This document shows, in pieces, positions 1 through 7,845 of a stretch of 38,421 nucleotides of DNA (the first letter of the stretch is position 1; each line of letters starts with the position of its first letter). The position numbers and the translations under genes are program-made. The DNA comes from Bacteroides sp. (GTDB taxonomy: Bacteria > Bacteroidota > Bacteroidia > Bacteroidales > Bacteroidaceae), in NCBI GenBank assembly GCA_019416685.1, contig DXWV01000052.1, positions 1 to 38,421 on the forward strand, written 5' to 3'. The notes beneath the pieces are model-generated. The model did not search any database. It was given only the letters and a program-made list of their open reading frames with translations, and was not told the DNA's origin.

Positions 1-55
1 CCTGTAACCGGCTGATCCGTAGTCAGCTACTCTATTCAGTTGAGCTACGCGACCC
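1..55 (-). tRNA. tRNA-Arg(ACG), 3' part cut off by window edge
   Basis: Read on the minus strand from position 55, the sequence starts with acceptor arm GGGTCGC, then TA, a D arm GCTC/GAGT and an anticodon arm GCTGA-CTACGGA-TCAGC. The seven-base loop puts ACG at the anticodon, which decodes CGN arginine codons. A five-base variable loop and the first T-stem strand (ACAGG) follow, and the window ends there, so the T loop, 3' acceptor strand and CCA end are not visible. The promoter at 77-107 supports transcription of this gene. Confidence 0.93.
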
Positions 56-76
56 TTTGTTTTTGTTTAACGGGTG

Positions 77-107
77 CAAAGATACGGACTTTTTTGAAAG
101 TAGCAAG
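77..107 (-). promoter_or_regulatory. Promoter of tRNA-Arg
   Basis: On the minus strand there is a perfect Bacteroides -7 box TATCTTTG (84 to 77) and, 19 bp upstream, CTTG (107 to 104), close to the -33 consensus TTTG. Initiation would fall about 15 bases before the mature tRNA 5' end. Confidence 0.75.
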
Positions 108-134
108 CATTTACTACTATTTTTTCCTGAAATA

Positions 135-2432
135 TTATTCAAAGAAACGATAATTGAAGAGCTGCCAACCCAGCGTTAATCCTACATTCCACTCCCTTTT
201 CGGTGAGCTATAATGATTTACATAAGCAGAAATAGCACCGAATGAAAACTGGCAAACAATTGATATTTCTCCTAAATATTCAAAACGAGAAAAGGCTTTT
301 CCATAATATGCCTTATTTATCGAATTTCTCTCTATTGGGAAAATAGGCATAAAACCATAAAATTCTCCCCGCACATGAAACATTTGATTCAAACGATACA
401 CAGGCCGCACACCAGCTCCCACAAATTGATTGGCACGAAAAGCCTCATTATACATCAATTGCCCATGTGCTGTAGGTGCAAACTCTCCGGCCTGCATCAT
501 AGTAGCCGTATAATTTTCGGAGAAATTTCTTGAAGAGTACAGTGCCTTTAAATACCACCCAAGCATCCAATGCTCTGCCATTCTATGGTATTTCTCCTTC
601 ATATATGACAGCTGCAACCAGGAATGTCGCTCCTCACTTGCCTTCTTTGTATCTGAGCTTTCTCCCGGATAGAATCGTTCTTTCCCGGTAAATATCTGAG
701 CCACAAGCTCTTCATGACTACCTTGTGTAGAAAACTGCCTGGCATTCAAGGTACTCCCATTAAAACTGATTGAACCACCAAACAAACTATATTCGCTTTT
801 ATCATATTTATCTTTATCAAAATCAATCACATTCTTCTGAAAATAACGGTCCTGTATCTTCGCAAGACCTACTCCAAACTCGGCTCTTTTACTGGAAAGG
901 AAAGGAAGTCCGACTTTCAGTTTCACAAAACGCTCATCTTTTTGGTTGAATGCCGGCTTATCATTCCGCGAAAAGAGTTTTTCTTTTTTAAAATAATCAA
1001 ATGTACTAATAGAAGCTATCAATTGGTATGACGTAGGAATATTGGTAGCAAAATCAATTCTTCCCATCAACTGCACATTATTATAGATTTTACCTAATTG
1101 CCCATCAAATGTCAGTTCTTTTGCATTATAATTCAAGTTTTGATAGCTAAGTCCCAGATAAATCTGATTGGAACTTGTAGTAGAAACATTACCTCCGATA
1201 CGGACAGAAAAATTATCCTCCAGTTTGACTTTCAAATGCAAATCATATGTATCATCTTCCGGATTAAAAATAGCATGAGGGATGATCTCTGATATCATAT
1301 TACCTGAAAGTAAACGGAAATAACCTCGTTTCACATCTTCAAACGTAAACTCCTTATCATCCGAAGCATGGAACTCTTTCTTGATATAAGCCTGCTGCTG
1401 AGCATTGGCACCATCAATCAATATATTTTTGAAACGGAGCTCCGGATAATTACTTCGGTACACAAGTCTTCTAAGACGTATATTGTCGAGGTTTACCCTC
1501 CTATGAATACGACTTTTGATAGAATCCATCATACTCATTGTACGATTATACCCAATGTCATGTAGTTCATCAATCCGCTGAAAATCCATCAGATTGACAT
1601 CATCGTATTTAAAAGTCATCACAATACCTTCAGATTCCGGAACTGAATAATCAGTTTTCTGCATTACCATGTTCTCAATCTGACTCATTAAATCATTCTC
1701 CTTCGGCTTTGTAGGATTGGTGGCTACAACACTCCCAATAATAACATCAGGATGAAAATCATCACGCATCACATCCGTAGGAAAATTATTATATATCCCA
1801 CCATCATAAGCCAGCACGCTATCTATTTCAATTGGCTTAAACATGAATGGAAAACTCATAGAAGCACGCACAGCATCTCCCAGATCACCTCTGTTCATAA
1901 TCAGCTGTTTCTTGTTATACACGTCAGAGGCTACACAACGGAAAGGCACAAAAAGTTTATCAAAATCTCCACCACAAGCTGCCGTAGCCCGAGCATACAA
2001 ATCAAGAAAAACAAGATTCATCTGTATTGGATTGACAACACTGGAAGGTAGAAACTGTGGTTTTATATTCAACGAATCACGAAAAGAAAGCCTTATATTT
2101 AAAAATTCAGGCGTCGGTTGACTCTTTTTGAAGTAATACATATACTCTTCTTCCACCTCTCCGGAATACCAACGCTTAAATTCTTCTGACTTCAGCAACA
2201 CTTCCATATCATCCGGAGAGTACCCCATAGCGTACAATGAGCCAACGATGGCTCCCATAGAAGTACCTGTAATATAGTCAATAGGAATATTATTCTCTTC
2301 AAGGGCACGAATAATACCAATGTGCGTCAGCCCTTTAGCTCCACCGCCACTCAATACAAGCCCCACTTTCTGGGCCTGCACCAATATAGACAACAACAGC
2401 AAAAAAGTAATAAGCACTAAAGCTTTTTTCAT
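135..2432 (-). CDS. Patatin-like phospholipase fused to POTRA and outer-membrane beta-barrel
   Basis: This 765-residue protein starts with a signal peptide (hydrophobic residues 4-18, cleavage near VQAQ at 18-21). The patatin domain follows, with the oxyanion loop GGGAKG (29-34), the nucleophile elbow GTSMG (Ser58) and the DGG motif (Asp210), so the Ser-Asp dyad is intact. About residues 335-410 resemble a POTRA-like segment, and residues 410-765 are rich in alternating aromatic strands ending in a short tail with aromatic residues, as in a BamA/Omp85-type barrel. The layout matches the patatin-barrel (type Vd-like) proteins. The likely role is a phospholipase or acyl hydrolase anchored in the outer membrane, with the enzyme domain either periplasmic or exposed. 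Substrate is unknown. It lies downstream of htpG, past a terminator, with its own -7 box. Confidence 0.88.
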   Translation of the reverse strand: MKKALVLITFLLLLSILVQAQKVGLVLSGGGAKGLTHIGIIRALEENNIPIDYITGTSMGAIVGSLYAMGYSPDDMEVLLKSEEFKRWYSGEVEEEYMYYFKKSQPTPEFLNIRLSFRDSLNIKPQFLPSSVVNPIQMNLVFLDLYARATAACGGDFDKLFVPFRCVASDVYNKKQLIMNRGDLGDAVRASMSFPFMFKPIEIDSVLAYDGGIYNNFPTDVMRDDFHPDVIIGSVVATNPTKPKENDLMSQIENMVMQKTDYSVPESEGIVMTFKYDDVNLMDFQRIDELHDIGYNRTMSMMDSIKSRIHRRVNLDNIRLRRLVYRSNYPELRFKNILIDGANAQQQAYIKKEFHASDDKEFTFEDVKRGYFRLLSGNMISEIIPHAIFNPEDDTYDLHLKVKLEDNFSVRIGGNVSTTSSNQIYLGLSYQNLNYNAKELTFDGQLGKIYNNVQLMGRIDFATNIPTSYQLIASISTFDYFKKEKLFSRNDKPAFNQKDERFVKLKVGLPFLSSKRAEFGVGLAKIQDRYFQKNVIDFDKDKYDKSEYSLFGGSISFNGSTLNARQFSTQGSHEELVAQIFTGKERFYPGESSDTKKASEERHSWLQLSYMKEKYHRMAEHWMLGWYLKALYSSRNFSENYTATMMQAGEFAPTAHGQLMYNEAFRANQFVGAGVRPVYRLNQMFHVRGEFYGFMPIFPIERNSINKAYYGKAFSRFEYLGEISIVCQFSFGAISAYVNHYSSPKREWNVGLTLGWQLFNYRFFE

Positions 2433-2472
2433 AATCCCGGATAAAACAATTGATTTTTTATTAATTAATGCT

Positions 2473-2480
2473 CAAATATA
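2473..2480 (-). promoter_or_regulatory. -7 box upstream of the patatin gene
   Basis: TATATTTG on the minus strand matches TAnnTTTG exactly and would start transcription about 35 bases before the ATG. No convincing -33 TTTG is seen at the expected distance. Confidence 0.5.
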
Positions 2481-2522
2481 TGCAATAGTTTCCAATTAAC
2501 GGGCAATTCAAGAGGATTTATA

Positions 2523-2566
2523 ATCAAAAAAGAGCATTGCTTCGCTTTCAGCGGGCAATGCTCTTC
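2523..2566 (-). terminator. Rho-independent terminator of htpG
   Basis: An 11-bp perfect stem (2530-2540 with 2555-2565) has a further CGC/GCG pairing in the loop and is followed on the minus strand by six T. It separates htpG from the patatin gene. Confidence 0.88.
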
Positions 2567-2597
2567 AGGAATTTATTTAAGAATTAAAAGGGGCAAA

Positions 2598-4643
2598 TTA
2601 AATAAGTTCAATACTTCTTTTTACAAAATTGTTCAACGCTTCACCCTTCAACATGTTATTCTGCAACAAAGCAAGATCTACTAATTGGCGCACCACTTTG
2701 TTCTTTTCAGCATATCCGGTAAAGATAGCATCTTTCTTACCTTTCAGTTCATCCAGTTTTTTATCCAAATCTTTCAATTCATCCTTTTCTGAGGTAGGAA
2801 TATCTTCATCCTTCTTACCTTCCTGTTTCTTCTTCAATGCATCACGTTGTTTGGTAGCATCATCAATTGAGAGTTGCAAAGGAACAATATCAGCTGCACA
2901 AGCTACTTCTTCATCACTCAGCACCTGCTTAATAAGCTTGTGATCAGAGTTCAGAACCAGATTGAACATATCCGGCATTTCTCCGTAAAAACTCATACCC
3001 GCCTGTATATTGGCCATTTCCTTCATACGACGCATGTATTCACTCTGTGTAATCATTACAGGAGCAGAATTTTCACCCAATGCCTGTGTCATTACATTAA
3101 ATTCAACCTTTTCAACTTTAGGTAATTGACTCTTGAATACGACTGACAAGGCTTCTTGCTTGTTAGCATCCAGCACATCACCCTTCTTGTCATCTTTTAC
3201 GATGATATTGTCTATTACATCACTATCAACACGGGTAAAACGCGATTTATCAAACTTCTGTTCAAGCATACTAACCATAGCAACATCCAACTGTCCATCC
3301 ATAAGTAATACATTGTATCCCTTATTTTTAGCAGCTTCAATATAGCTATACTGTTCGTCTTTATTATTTGTATACAGATAAATCAGATTTCCCTCCTTAT
3401 CTGTCTGATTATCTTTAATCAACATCTGATACTCTTCATAGGTATAATGCTTACCATCCGTATCGGTGAAAAGGGCAAATTTTGAAGCTTTCTCATAGAA
3501 ATCTTCCTGTGTCAACATTCCATAATTGATAAATATTTTCAGATCATTCCACTTCTCTTCAAACTGAGGACGATCATTCTTGAAAATAGATTGCAAACGG
3601 TCGGAAACCTTCTTAGTGATATATGTTGAGATCTTCTTCACGTTTGAATCACTCTGCAAATAAGAACGTGAAACGTTCAATGGAATATCCGGTGAATCAA
3701 TTACACCATGTAATAGTGTCAGAAAGTCGGGTACAATACCTTCTACAGAGTCTGTCACATAAACCTGATTGCTATACAGCTGAATCTTATTTCTATTCAG
3801 CTCAATATTACTCTTTACTTTCGGGAAATAAAGGATACCAGTCAGATGGAAAGGATAATCTACATTCAAATGAATCCAGAACAAAGGTTCATCAGACATC
3901 GGATACAATTCTCTATAGAACTTTGTATAGTCCTCGTCCGAAAGCTCACTTGGTTTACGTGTCCACAATGGAGTAGTGTCATTAATGATATTGTCTTCTG
4001 CAGTTTCTACCTGTTTGCCATCTTTCCATTCTTTTTTCTTACCGAATGCAATTGGAACAGGCAGGAATTTACAGTATTTTGTCAACAGACCGGATATACG
4101 TGCTTCTTCAAGAAACTCTTTACAGTCATCATCAATATAAAGTATGATATCTGTACCACGATCAGCCTTGTCTACATCTTCCAAAGTAAACTCAGGACTA
4201 CCATCACAAGTCCATTTCACTGCCTGAGCACCTTCCTTATAAGATTTTGTAATGATTTCAACTTTCTTTGCTACCATAAAAGCAGAGTAGAAGCCAAGCC
4301 CGAAATGACCAATAATGGCATTCGCATCATTCTTATACTTCTCCAAGAAGTCATTAGCACCGGAGAAAGCTATCTGGTTGATGTATTTATCAATTTCTTC
4401 GGCAGTAAGACCAATACCACGATCGGAAATGGTAATTGTATCTTTATCGAGTGATACATGAATAGTCAAATCACCTAATTCTCCTTTAAACTCACTAATG
4501 GATGCCAGTGTATTCAACTTTTGAGTAGCATCAACAGCATTAGAAACGAGCTCACGGAGAAAAATCTCATGATCACTGTACAAGAACTTTTTAATGATAG
4601 GGAAAATGTTCTCTGTTGTAACCCCAATATTACCTTTCTGCAT
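2598..4643 (-). CDS. htpG: Molecular chaperone HtpG (Hsp90 family)
   Basis: This 681-residue cytosolic ATP-dependent chaperone has the GHKL ATPase motifs in order: ELVSNAVDA (31-39, with the catalytic Glu and the ATP-binding Asn), DRGIG (74-78) and GHFGLG (112-117). Middle and C-terminal Hsp90 domains follow. Length is slightly above E. coli HtpG because of a lysine- and glutamate-rich insertion at roughly 590-645 (KKKQEGKKDEDIP region) before the C-terminal dimerisation helices, which I believe is common in Bacteroidota. The gene stands alone between terminators, downstream of clpC on the same strand. A TTTTCAT/ATGAAAA inverted repeat 34-52 bases upstream may be regulatory. Confidence 0.97.
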   Translation of the reverse strand: MQKGNIGVTTENIFPIIKKFLYSDHEIFLRELVSNAVDATQKLNTLASISEFKGELGDLTIHVSLDKDTITISDRGIGLTAEEIDKYINQIAFSGANDFLEKYKNDANAIIGHFGLGFYSAFMVAKKVEIITKSYKEGAQAVKWTCDGSPEFTLEDVDKADRGTDIILYIDDDCKEFLEEARISGLLTKYCKFLPVPIAFGKKKEWKDGKQVETAEDNIINDTTPLWTRKPSELSDEDYTKFYRELYPMSDEPLFWIHLNVDYPFHLTGILYFPKVKSNIELNRNKIQLYSNQVYVTDSVEGIVPDFLTLLHGVIDSPDIPLNVSRSYLQSDSNVKKISTYITKKVSDRLQSIFKNDRPQFEEKWNDLKIFINYGMLTQEDFYEKASKFALFTDTDGKHYTYEEYQMLIKDNQTDKEGNLIYLYTNNKDEQYSYIEAAKNKGYNVLLMDGQLDVAMVSMLEQKFDKSRFTRVDSDVIDNIIVKDDKKGDVLDANKQEALSVVFKSQLPKVEKVEFNVMTQALGENSAPVMITQSEYMRRMKEMANIQAGMSFYGEMPDMFNLVLNSDHKLIKQVLSDEEVACAADIVPLQLSIDDATKQRDALKKKQEGKKDEDIPTSEKDELKDLDKKLDELKGKKDAIFTGYAEKNKVVRQLVDLALLQNNMLKGEALNNFVKRSIELI

Positions 4644-4676
4644 AATAATGTATATTTTAAATTTATCAGATTAATG

Positions 4677-4695
4677 TTTTCATGGAATATGAAAA
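4677..4695. promoter_or_regulatory. Inverted repeat upstream of htpG
   Basis: TTTTCAT (4677-4683) and ATGAAAA (4689-4695) form a perfect 7-bp inverted repeat with a 5-bp spacer. It overlaps the T-run of the clpC terminator and sits where an htpG promoter should be. Function as an operator is inference only. Confidence 0.35.
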
Positions 4696-4730
4696 CAAAA
4701 AAAATGCCAGACCTTTCGATCTGACATTTT
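4695..4730 (-). terminator. Rho-independent terminator of clpC
   Basis: In the minus-strand RNA, bases 4730-4718 pair with 4713-4701 in a 13-bp stem including two U-G pairs, closed by a GAAA tetraloop and followed by an eight-base T run. The U-G pairs form only in this orientation, which fixes the strand. Confidence 0.9.
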
Positions 4731-4748
4731 GACGTATTACAAGGAAAT

Positions 4749-7286
4749 TTATTCCACAACATTAACTTCTTTTTTCATCTCCAGTTCTCCTTTCTCTTCA
4801 TTCAGAGATACCCTTATAGTGTCCCCCTCAACCAAAGTAGAAGAGATGATTAGTTCTGACAATCCGTCTTCCAGATATGTCTGTATGGCACGTTTCAACG
4901 GACGGGCACCAAACTGTACATCATACCCTTTTCCAGCTATAAATTGTTTAGCTTTATCTTCGATAACCAAAGTATAACCAATTGACTTAATCCTGTCATA
5001 CAATCCTTTAAGTTCTATATCAATAATTTGAGTTATCGCTTCCAAAGACAACTGGTCAAAAGTAATAATCTCGTCGACGCGATTTATGAACTCCGGAGCA
5101 AAGGATTTATTCAGCGCCTTCTGTATCACACCACGCGAAAATTCTTTATCATCAATACGGTTCTGAGTGGCAAAACCCACTCCGCGACCAAAGTCCTTCA
5201 GCTGGCGTGTACCTATGTTAGACGTCATAATAATGACAGTGTTTTTAAAGTCGACCATTCTGCCATAACTGTCAGTCAACCGACCTTCATCCATTACCTG
5301 CAACAACAGATTAAAGACATCAGGATGCGCTTTCTCTATCTCATCAAGCAAAACAATAGAATAGGGTTTGCGACGAACCTTTTCCGTCAACTGTCCACCT
5401 TCTTCATACCCCACATATCCCGGAGGCGCTCCGACAAGACGGGAAACGGTGAACTTCTCCATATACTCACTCATGTCGATACGAATTAAAGCATCCGAAG
5501 AACCAAACATGTACTTGGCCAGTTCTTTAGCTAAATGCGTTTTACCTACACCGGTAGGTCCCAAGAACATGAAAGTCCCAATCGGCTTGTTCGGGTCTTT
5601 TAATCCGACACGGCTACGCAGAATGGCTTTCACTAACTTTTCGATAGCCGGATCCTGAGCAATAACCTTAGCTTGAAGAGACTCTTTCATCCCAGCCAGT
5701 TTAATGCCTTCGGCCTGTGCCATACGTTGTACCGGAATACCGGACATCATAGAAACAACATTTGCAATTTCCTCTGCATCAACCGTCTGACGGTTGTCTT
5801 TCAATTGTTCTTCCCATTCTTGTTTCATCCGGTCGAGTTCAGTAGTGAGTTCTTTTTCTTTATCCCGAAAACTGGCAGCAAGTTCAAAATTCTGCGATTT
5901 CACCGCATCATTCTTCTTACTTTTGGCTTCTTCAATCAACCTTTCCTGTTCTTCTATTTCTTTCGGAACATTAATATTAGTAAGATGCACACGTGAACCG
6001 GCTTCATCAAGAGCATCAATTGCTTTATCCGGGAAATTACGATCCGTTATATAGCGATCTGTCAACTTGACACAAGCTTCCAATGCTTCATCGGTATAGA
6101 TCACGTTATGATGATCTTCATACTTACTCTTAATATTCCGAAGAATCTGGAGAGTTTCTTCAGCCGTAGTAGGTTCCACCATAACTTTTTGGAATCGGCG
6201 TTCCAATGCACCATCTTTTTCTATATTCTTACGATATTCATCAAGAGTAGTGGCACCTATACACTGTATTTCACCACGTGCAAGAGCCGGCTTCAACATA
6301 TTGGCAGCATCCATAGAACCAGCAGCAGAACCCGCACCAACAATGGTATGTATCTCGTCAATAAACAAGATAACATTCGGATTTTTTTGTAACTCATTAA
6401 GGATTGAGCGAATACGTTCTTCAAACTGTCCGCGATACTTAGTTCCGGCAACAACCGATGTCATATCTAAAGCTACTACACGCTTATCAAATAAGATACG
6501 CGATACTTTTTTCTGAATAATACGAAGTGCCAAACCTTCAACAATAGCCGACTTTCCAACACCCAGTTCACCAATCAGTATCGGGTTGTTCTTTTTACGG
6601 CGACTCAAAATCTGCGCCAGACGTTCTATTTCACGTTCACGACCTACAACAGGATCCAGACGCCCTTCTTCTGCCGCTCTTGTCATATCCGTACCAAAAT
6701 TATCAAGTACAGGAGTATCATTCGCCGGCTTTTTAGAAGCCGTTTGTGCCTGTTGCTGACGCTCTTCCGAACCACGATCACCAGAACGGGAAGCCCCCAT
6801 TTCTTCTTCGTCATCGTCATCTTCGCTAAAACCCATTCCGGCATTAATGTCCGGTTGCAACGACAACTGCTCAAATACTTTTTTGTAATCCACCTGGTTT
6901 GCTTCAAGTACAGAAGCAGCCACGTTATTACGATCTTTCAGGATAGCCAACAGAACATGTTCTGTATCAGCTACATGACTCTTCATTAAACGAGCTTCAA
7001 GAATACACATCTTGAGTATCTTAGCTGCCCCATTAGACAATGGAACTTCTGCATCAGGCAGCAGAAAATCATCTGCATCTGCCTTCAATATTACTTCAAT
7101 CTGCTTTTTAATGTCAGTCAGATTTGTTTTGAGTTTAGACAATATCTCGATAGCTTTCCCTTCACCGCTTCTAAGCATTCCCAGTAACAGATGTTCAGGG
7201 CCTATATACCTACTTCTCAAACGGTTCGCTTCTTCCTTACTGAAAACGATAATGTCGGAAACTCTTTGTGAGAATTGATTATTCAT
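4749..7286 (-). CDS. clpC: ClpC-type AAA+ protein unfoldase (Clp ATPase)
   Basis: This 845-residue protein has the class I Clp layout. There is a double Clp_N repeat (1-145), an acidic and Gln-rich linker, and AAA domain 1 with Walker A GELGVGKS (239-246) and Walker B VILFIDE (305-311). A short UVR-type middle segment (about 445-495) follows, then AAA domain 2 with Walker A GPTGVGKT (576-583) and Walker B IVLLDE (644-649). The tripeptide VGF (703-705) sits where ClpC carries its ClpP-docking loop, so the protein probably feeds substrates to ClpP rather than acting as a ClpB disaggregase, whose long coiled-coil middle domain is missing here. Upstream lie a perfect -7 box and a sigma-54-like element. 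Confidence 0.95.
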   Translation of the reverse strand: MNNQFSQRVSDIIVFSKEEANRLRSRYIGPEHLLLGMLRSGEGKAIEILSKLKTNLTDIKKQIEVILKADADDFLLPDAEVPLSNGAAKILKMCILEARLMKSHVADTEHVLLAILKDRNNVAASVLEANQVDYKKVFEQLSLQPDINAGMGFSEDDDDEEEMGASRSGDRGSEERQQQAQTASKKPANDTPVLDNFGTDMTRAAEEGRLDPVVGREREIERLAQILSRRKKNNPILIGELGVGKSAIVEGLALRIIQKKVSRILFDKRVVALDMTSVVAGTKYRGQFEERIRSILNELQKNPNVILFIDEIHTIVGAGSAAGSMDAANMLKPALARGEIQCIGATTLDEYRKNIEKDGALERRFQKVMVEPTTAEETLQILRNIKSKYEDHHNVIYTDEALEACVKLTDRYITDRNFPDKAIDALDEAGSRVHLTNINVPKEIEEQERLIEEAKSKKNDAVKSQNFELAASFRDKEKELTTELDRMKQEWEEQLKDNRQTVDAEEIANVVSMMSGIPVQRMAQAEGIKLAGMKESLQAKVIAQDPAIEKLVKAILRSRVGLKDPNKPIGTFMFLGPTGVGKTHLAKELAKYMFGSSDALIRIDMSEYMEKFTVSRLVGAPPGYVGYEEGGQLTEKVRRKPYSIVLLDEIEKAHPDVFNLLLQVMDEGRLTDSYGRMVDFKNTVIIMTSNIGTRQLKDFGRGVGFATQNRIDDKEFSRGVIQKALNKSFAPEFINRVDEIITFDQLSLEAITQIIDIELKGLYDRIKSIGYTLVIEDKAKQFIAGKGYDVQFGARPLKRAIQTYLEDGLSELIISSTLVEGDTIRVSLNEEKGELEMKKEVNVVE

Positions 7287-7322
7287 ACTTTATTCCTTCC
7301 TTCTTAAGGTGTTATTCACTGG

Positions 7323-7355
7323 CAAAGATACGCATAACATTGATTTACGCGCAAT
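7323..7355 (-). promoter_or_regulatory. Primary-type promoter of clpC
   Basis: A perfect -7 box TATCTTTG (7330 to 7323) lies 21 bp downstream of ATTG (7355 to 7352), a 3-of-4 match to the -33 box. The leader would be about 30 bases. Confidence 0.65.
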
Positions 7356-7377
7356 ATTTGCTTTATTTATTATAATA

Positions 7378-7392
7378 ACAAATGCCGTGCCA
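7378..7392 (-). promoter_or_regulatory. Sigma-54-like promoter element upstream of clpC
   Basis: The minus strand reads TGGCACG-GCAT-TTGT. The RpoN consensus is TGGCACG-N4-TTGC, so the -24 GG and the ten-base spacing to the -12 element are exact and only the final C is changed to T. Whether it is active depends on an RpoN protein, which is not in this window. Confidence 0.4.
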
Positions 7393-7414
7393 AAAAAGAT
7401 GTATACTTATATAC

Positions 7415-7432
7415 CTTATTATATATAATAAG
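7415..7432. repeat. 18-bp perfect palindrome
   Basis: CTTATTATATATAATAAG equals its own reverse complement. It lies 22 bp upstream of the sigma-54-like element relative to clpC and has the symmetry of a dimeric regulator site, although pure AT composition makes chance more likely. Confidence 0.5.
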
Positions 7433-7500
7433 AAATACTTCTCCTATTAATCACATAAAGGCCATTTCTTACTCTCATAAGAAACGAGAACAAATATTAA

Positions 7501-7583
7501 AACATCCCCATGTTCTCTATAAAAACACCCGGATGTTTTCTATCATAACATCCCCATGTTTTGCATTAAAACATCTGGATGTT
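7501..7583. repeat. Array of four 14-bp palindromic units at 23-bp period
   Basis: Units begin at 7501, 7524, 7547 and 7570, exactly 23 bp apart: AACATCCCCATGTT, AACACCCGGATGTT, AACATCCCCATGTT and AACATCTGGATGTT. Units 1 and 3 are identical. Each unit is itself an imperfect palindrome of the form AACAT-N4-ATGTT (unit 2 has one mismatch). The 9-bp spacers are AT-rich and differ. It could be an operator array or a dispersed repeat of the genus. Confidence 0.85.
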
Positions 7584-7590
7584 ATGATAG
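7540..7590. repeat. 14-bp perfect inverted repeat spanning units 3 and 4
   Basis: CTATCATAACATCC (7540-7553) is the exact reverse complement of GGATGTTATGATAG (7577-7590), leaving a 23-base loop. It extends the pairing of the array units into their spacers, so a larger cruciform or RNA stem is possible. Confidence 0.8.
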
Positions 7591-7769
7591 CATCACACCT
7601 TATAATACTTGATTTCCAAACACTAACAGAGCATTCATCAGATGCCTGTATTTTAAGCCTAAAATACAGAACTTTTATTCCATACATCAATCCCAAAGAC
7701 AGAAATGTATATTTCCAACTCTTATAATTAAGGATATACCAACACTCAAAAAGTTTATGCAAGAAAACT

Positions 7770-7799
7770 TTTGTATATCGTGAAAAAGTAGTACTTTAG
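7770..7799 (+). promoter_or_regulatory. Probable gyrA promoter
   Basis: TTTG at 7770-7773 and TACTTTAG at 7792-7799 (one mismatch to TAnnTTTG) are separated by 18 bp. This would give a leader of about 40 bases before gyrA. Confidence 0.5.
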
Positions 7800-7845
7800 C
7801 GTGGTTTTTCGTAAGCCATGAATGTATAATTAATAATCTTTTTAA

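Larger units (their letters stand above)
7287..7845. other. Divergent intergenic region clpC / gyrA
   Basis: This 559-bp gap has no credible gene. It holds the clpC promoter near 7323-7355, a sigma-54-like element at 7378-7392, an 18-bp palindrome at 7415-7432, a four-unit 23-bp repeat array at 7501-7583 and the likely gyrA promoter at 7770-7799. Short open frames across the array have no start signals and consist of repeat sequence. Confidence 0.7.

Noticed and set aside
1..55. tRNA as an integration site
   Set aside because: No integrase or second attachment-like copy is in the window, so nothing supports it.
3846..4454. 202-residue open frame on the plus strand
   Set aside because: It lies wholly antisense to htpG, whose Hsp90 motifs are intact in this stretch. 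It has no family motif and no promoter.
7501..7583. CRISPR array
   Set aside because: The units are 14 bp with 9-bp spacers, far shorter than CRISPR repeats and spacers, and no cas gene is nearby.
7517..7762. Short open frames across the 23-bp array on both strands
   Set aside because: They consist of repeat sequence and AT-rich promoter DNA, with no ribosome-binding context.
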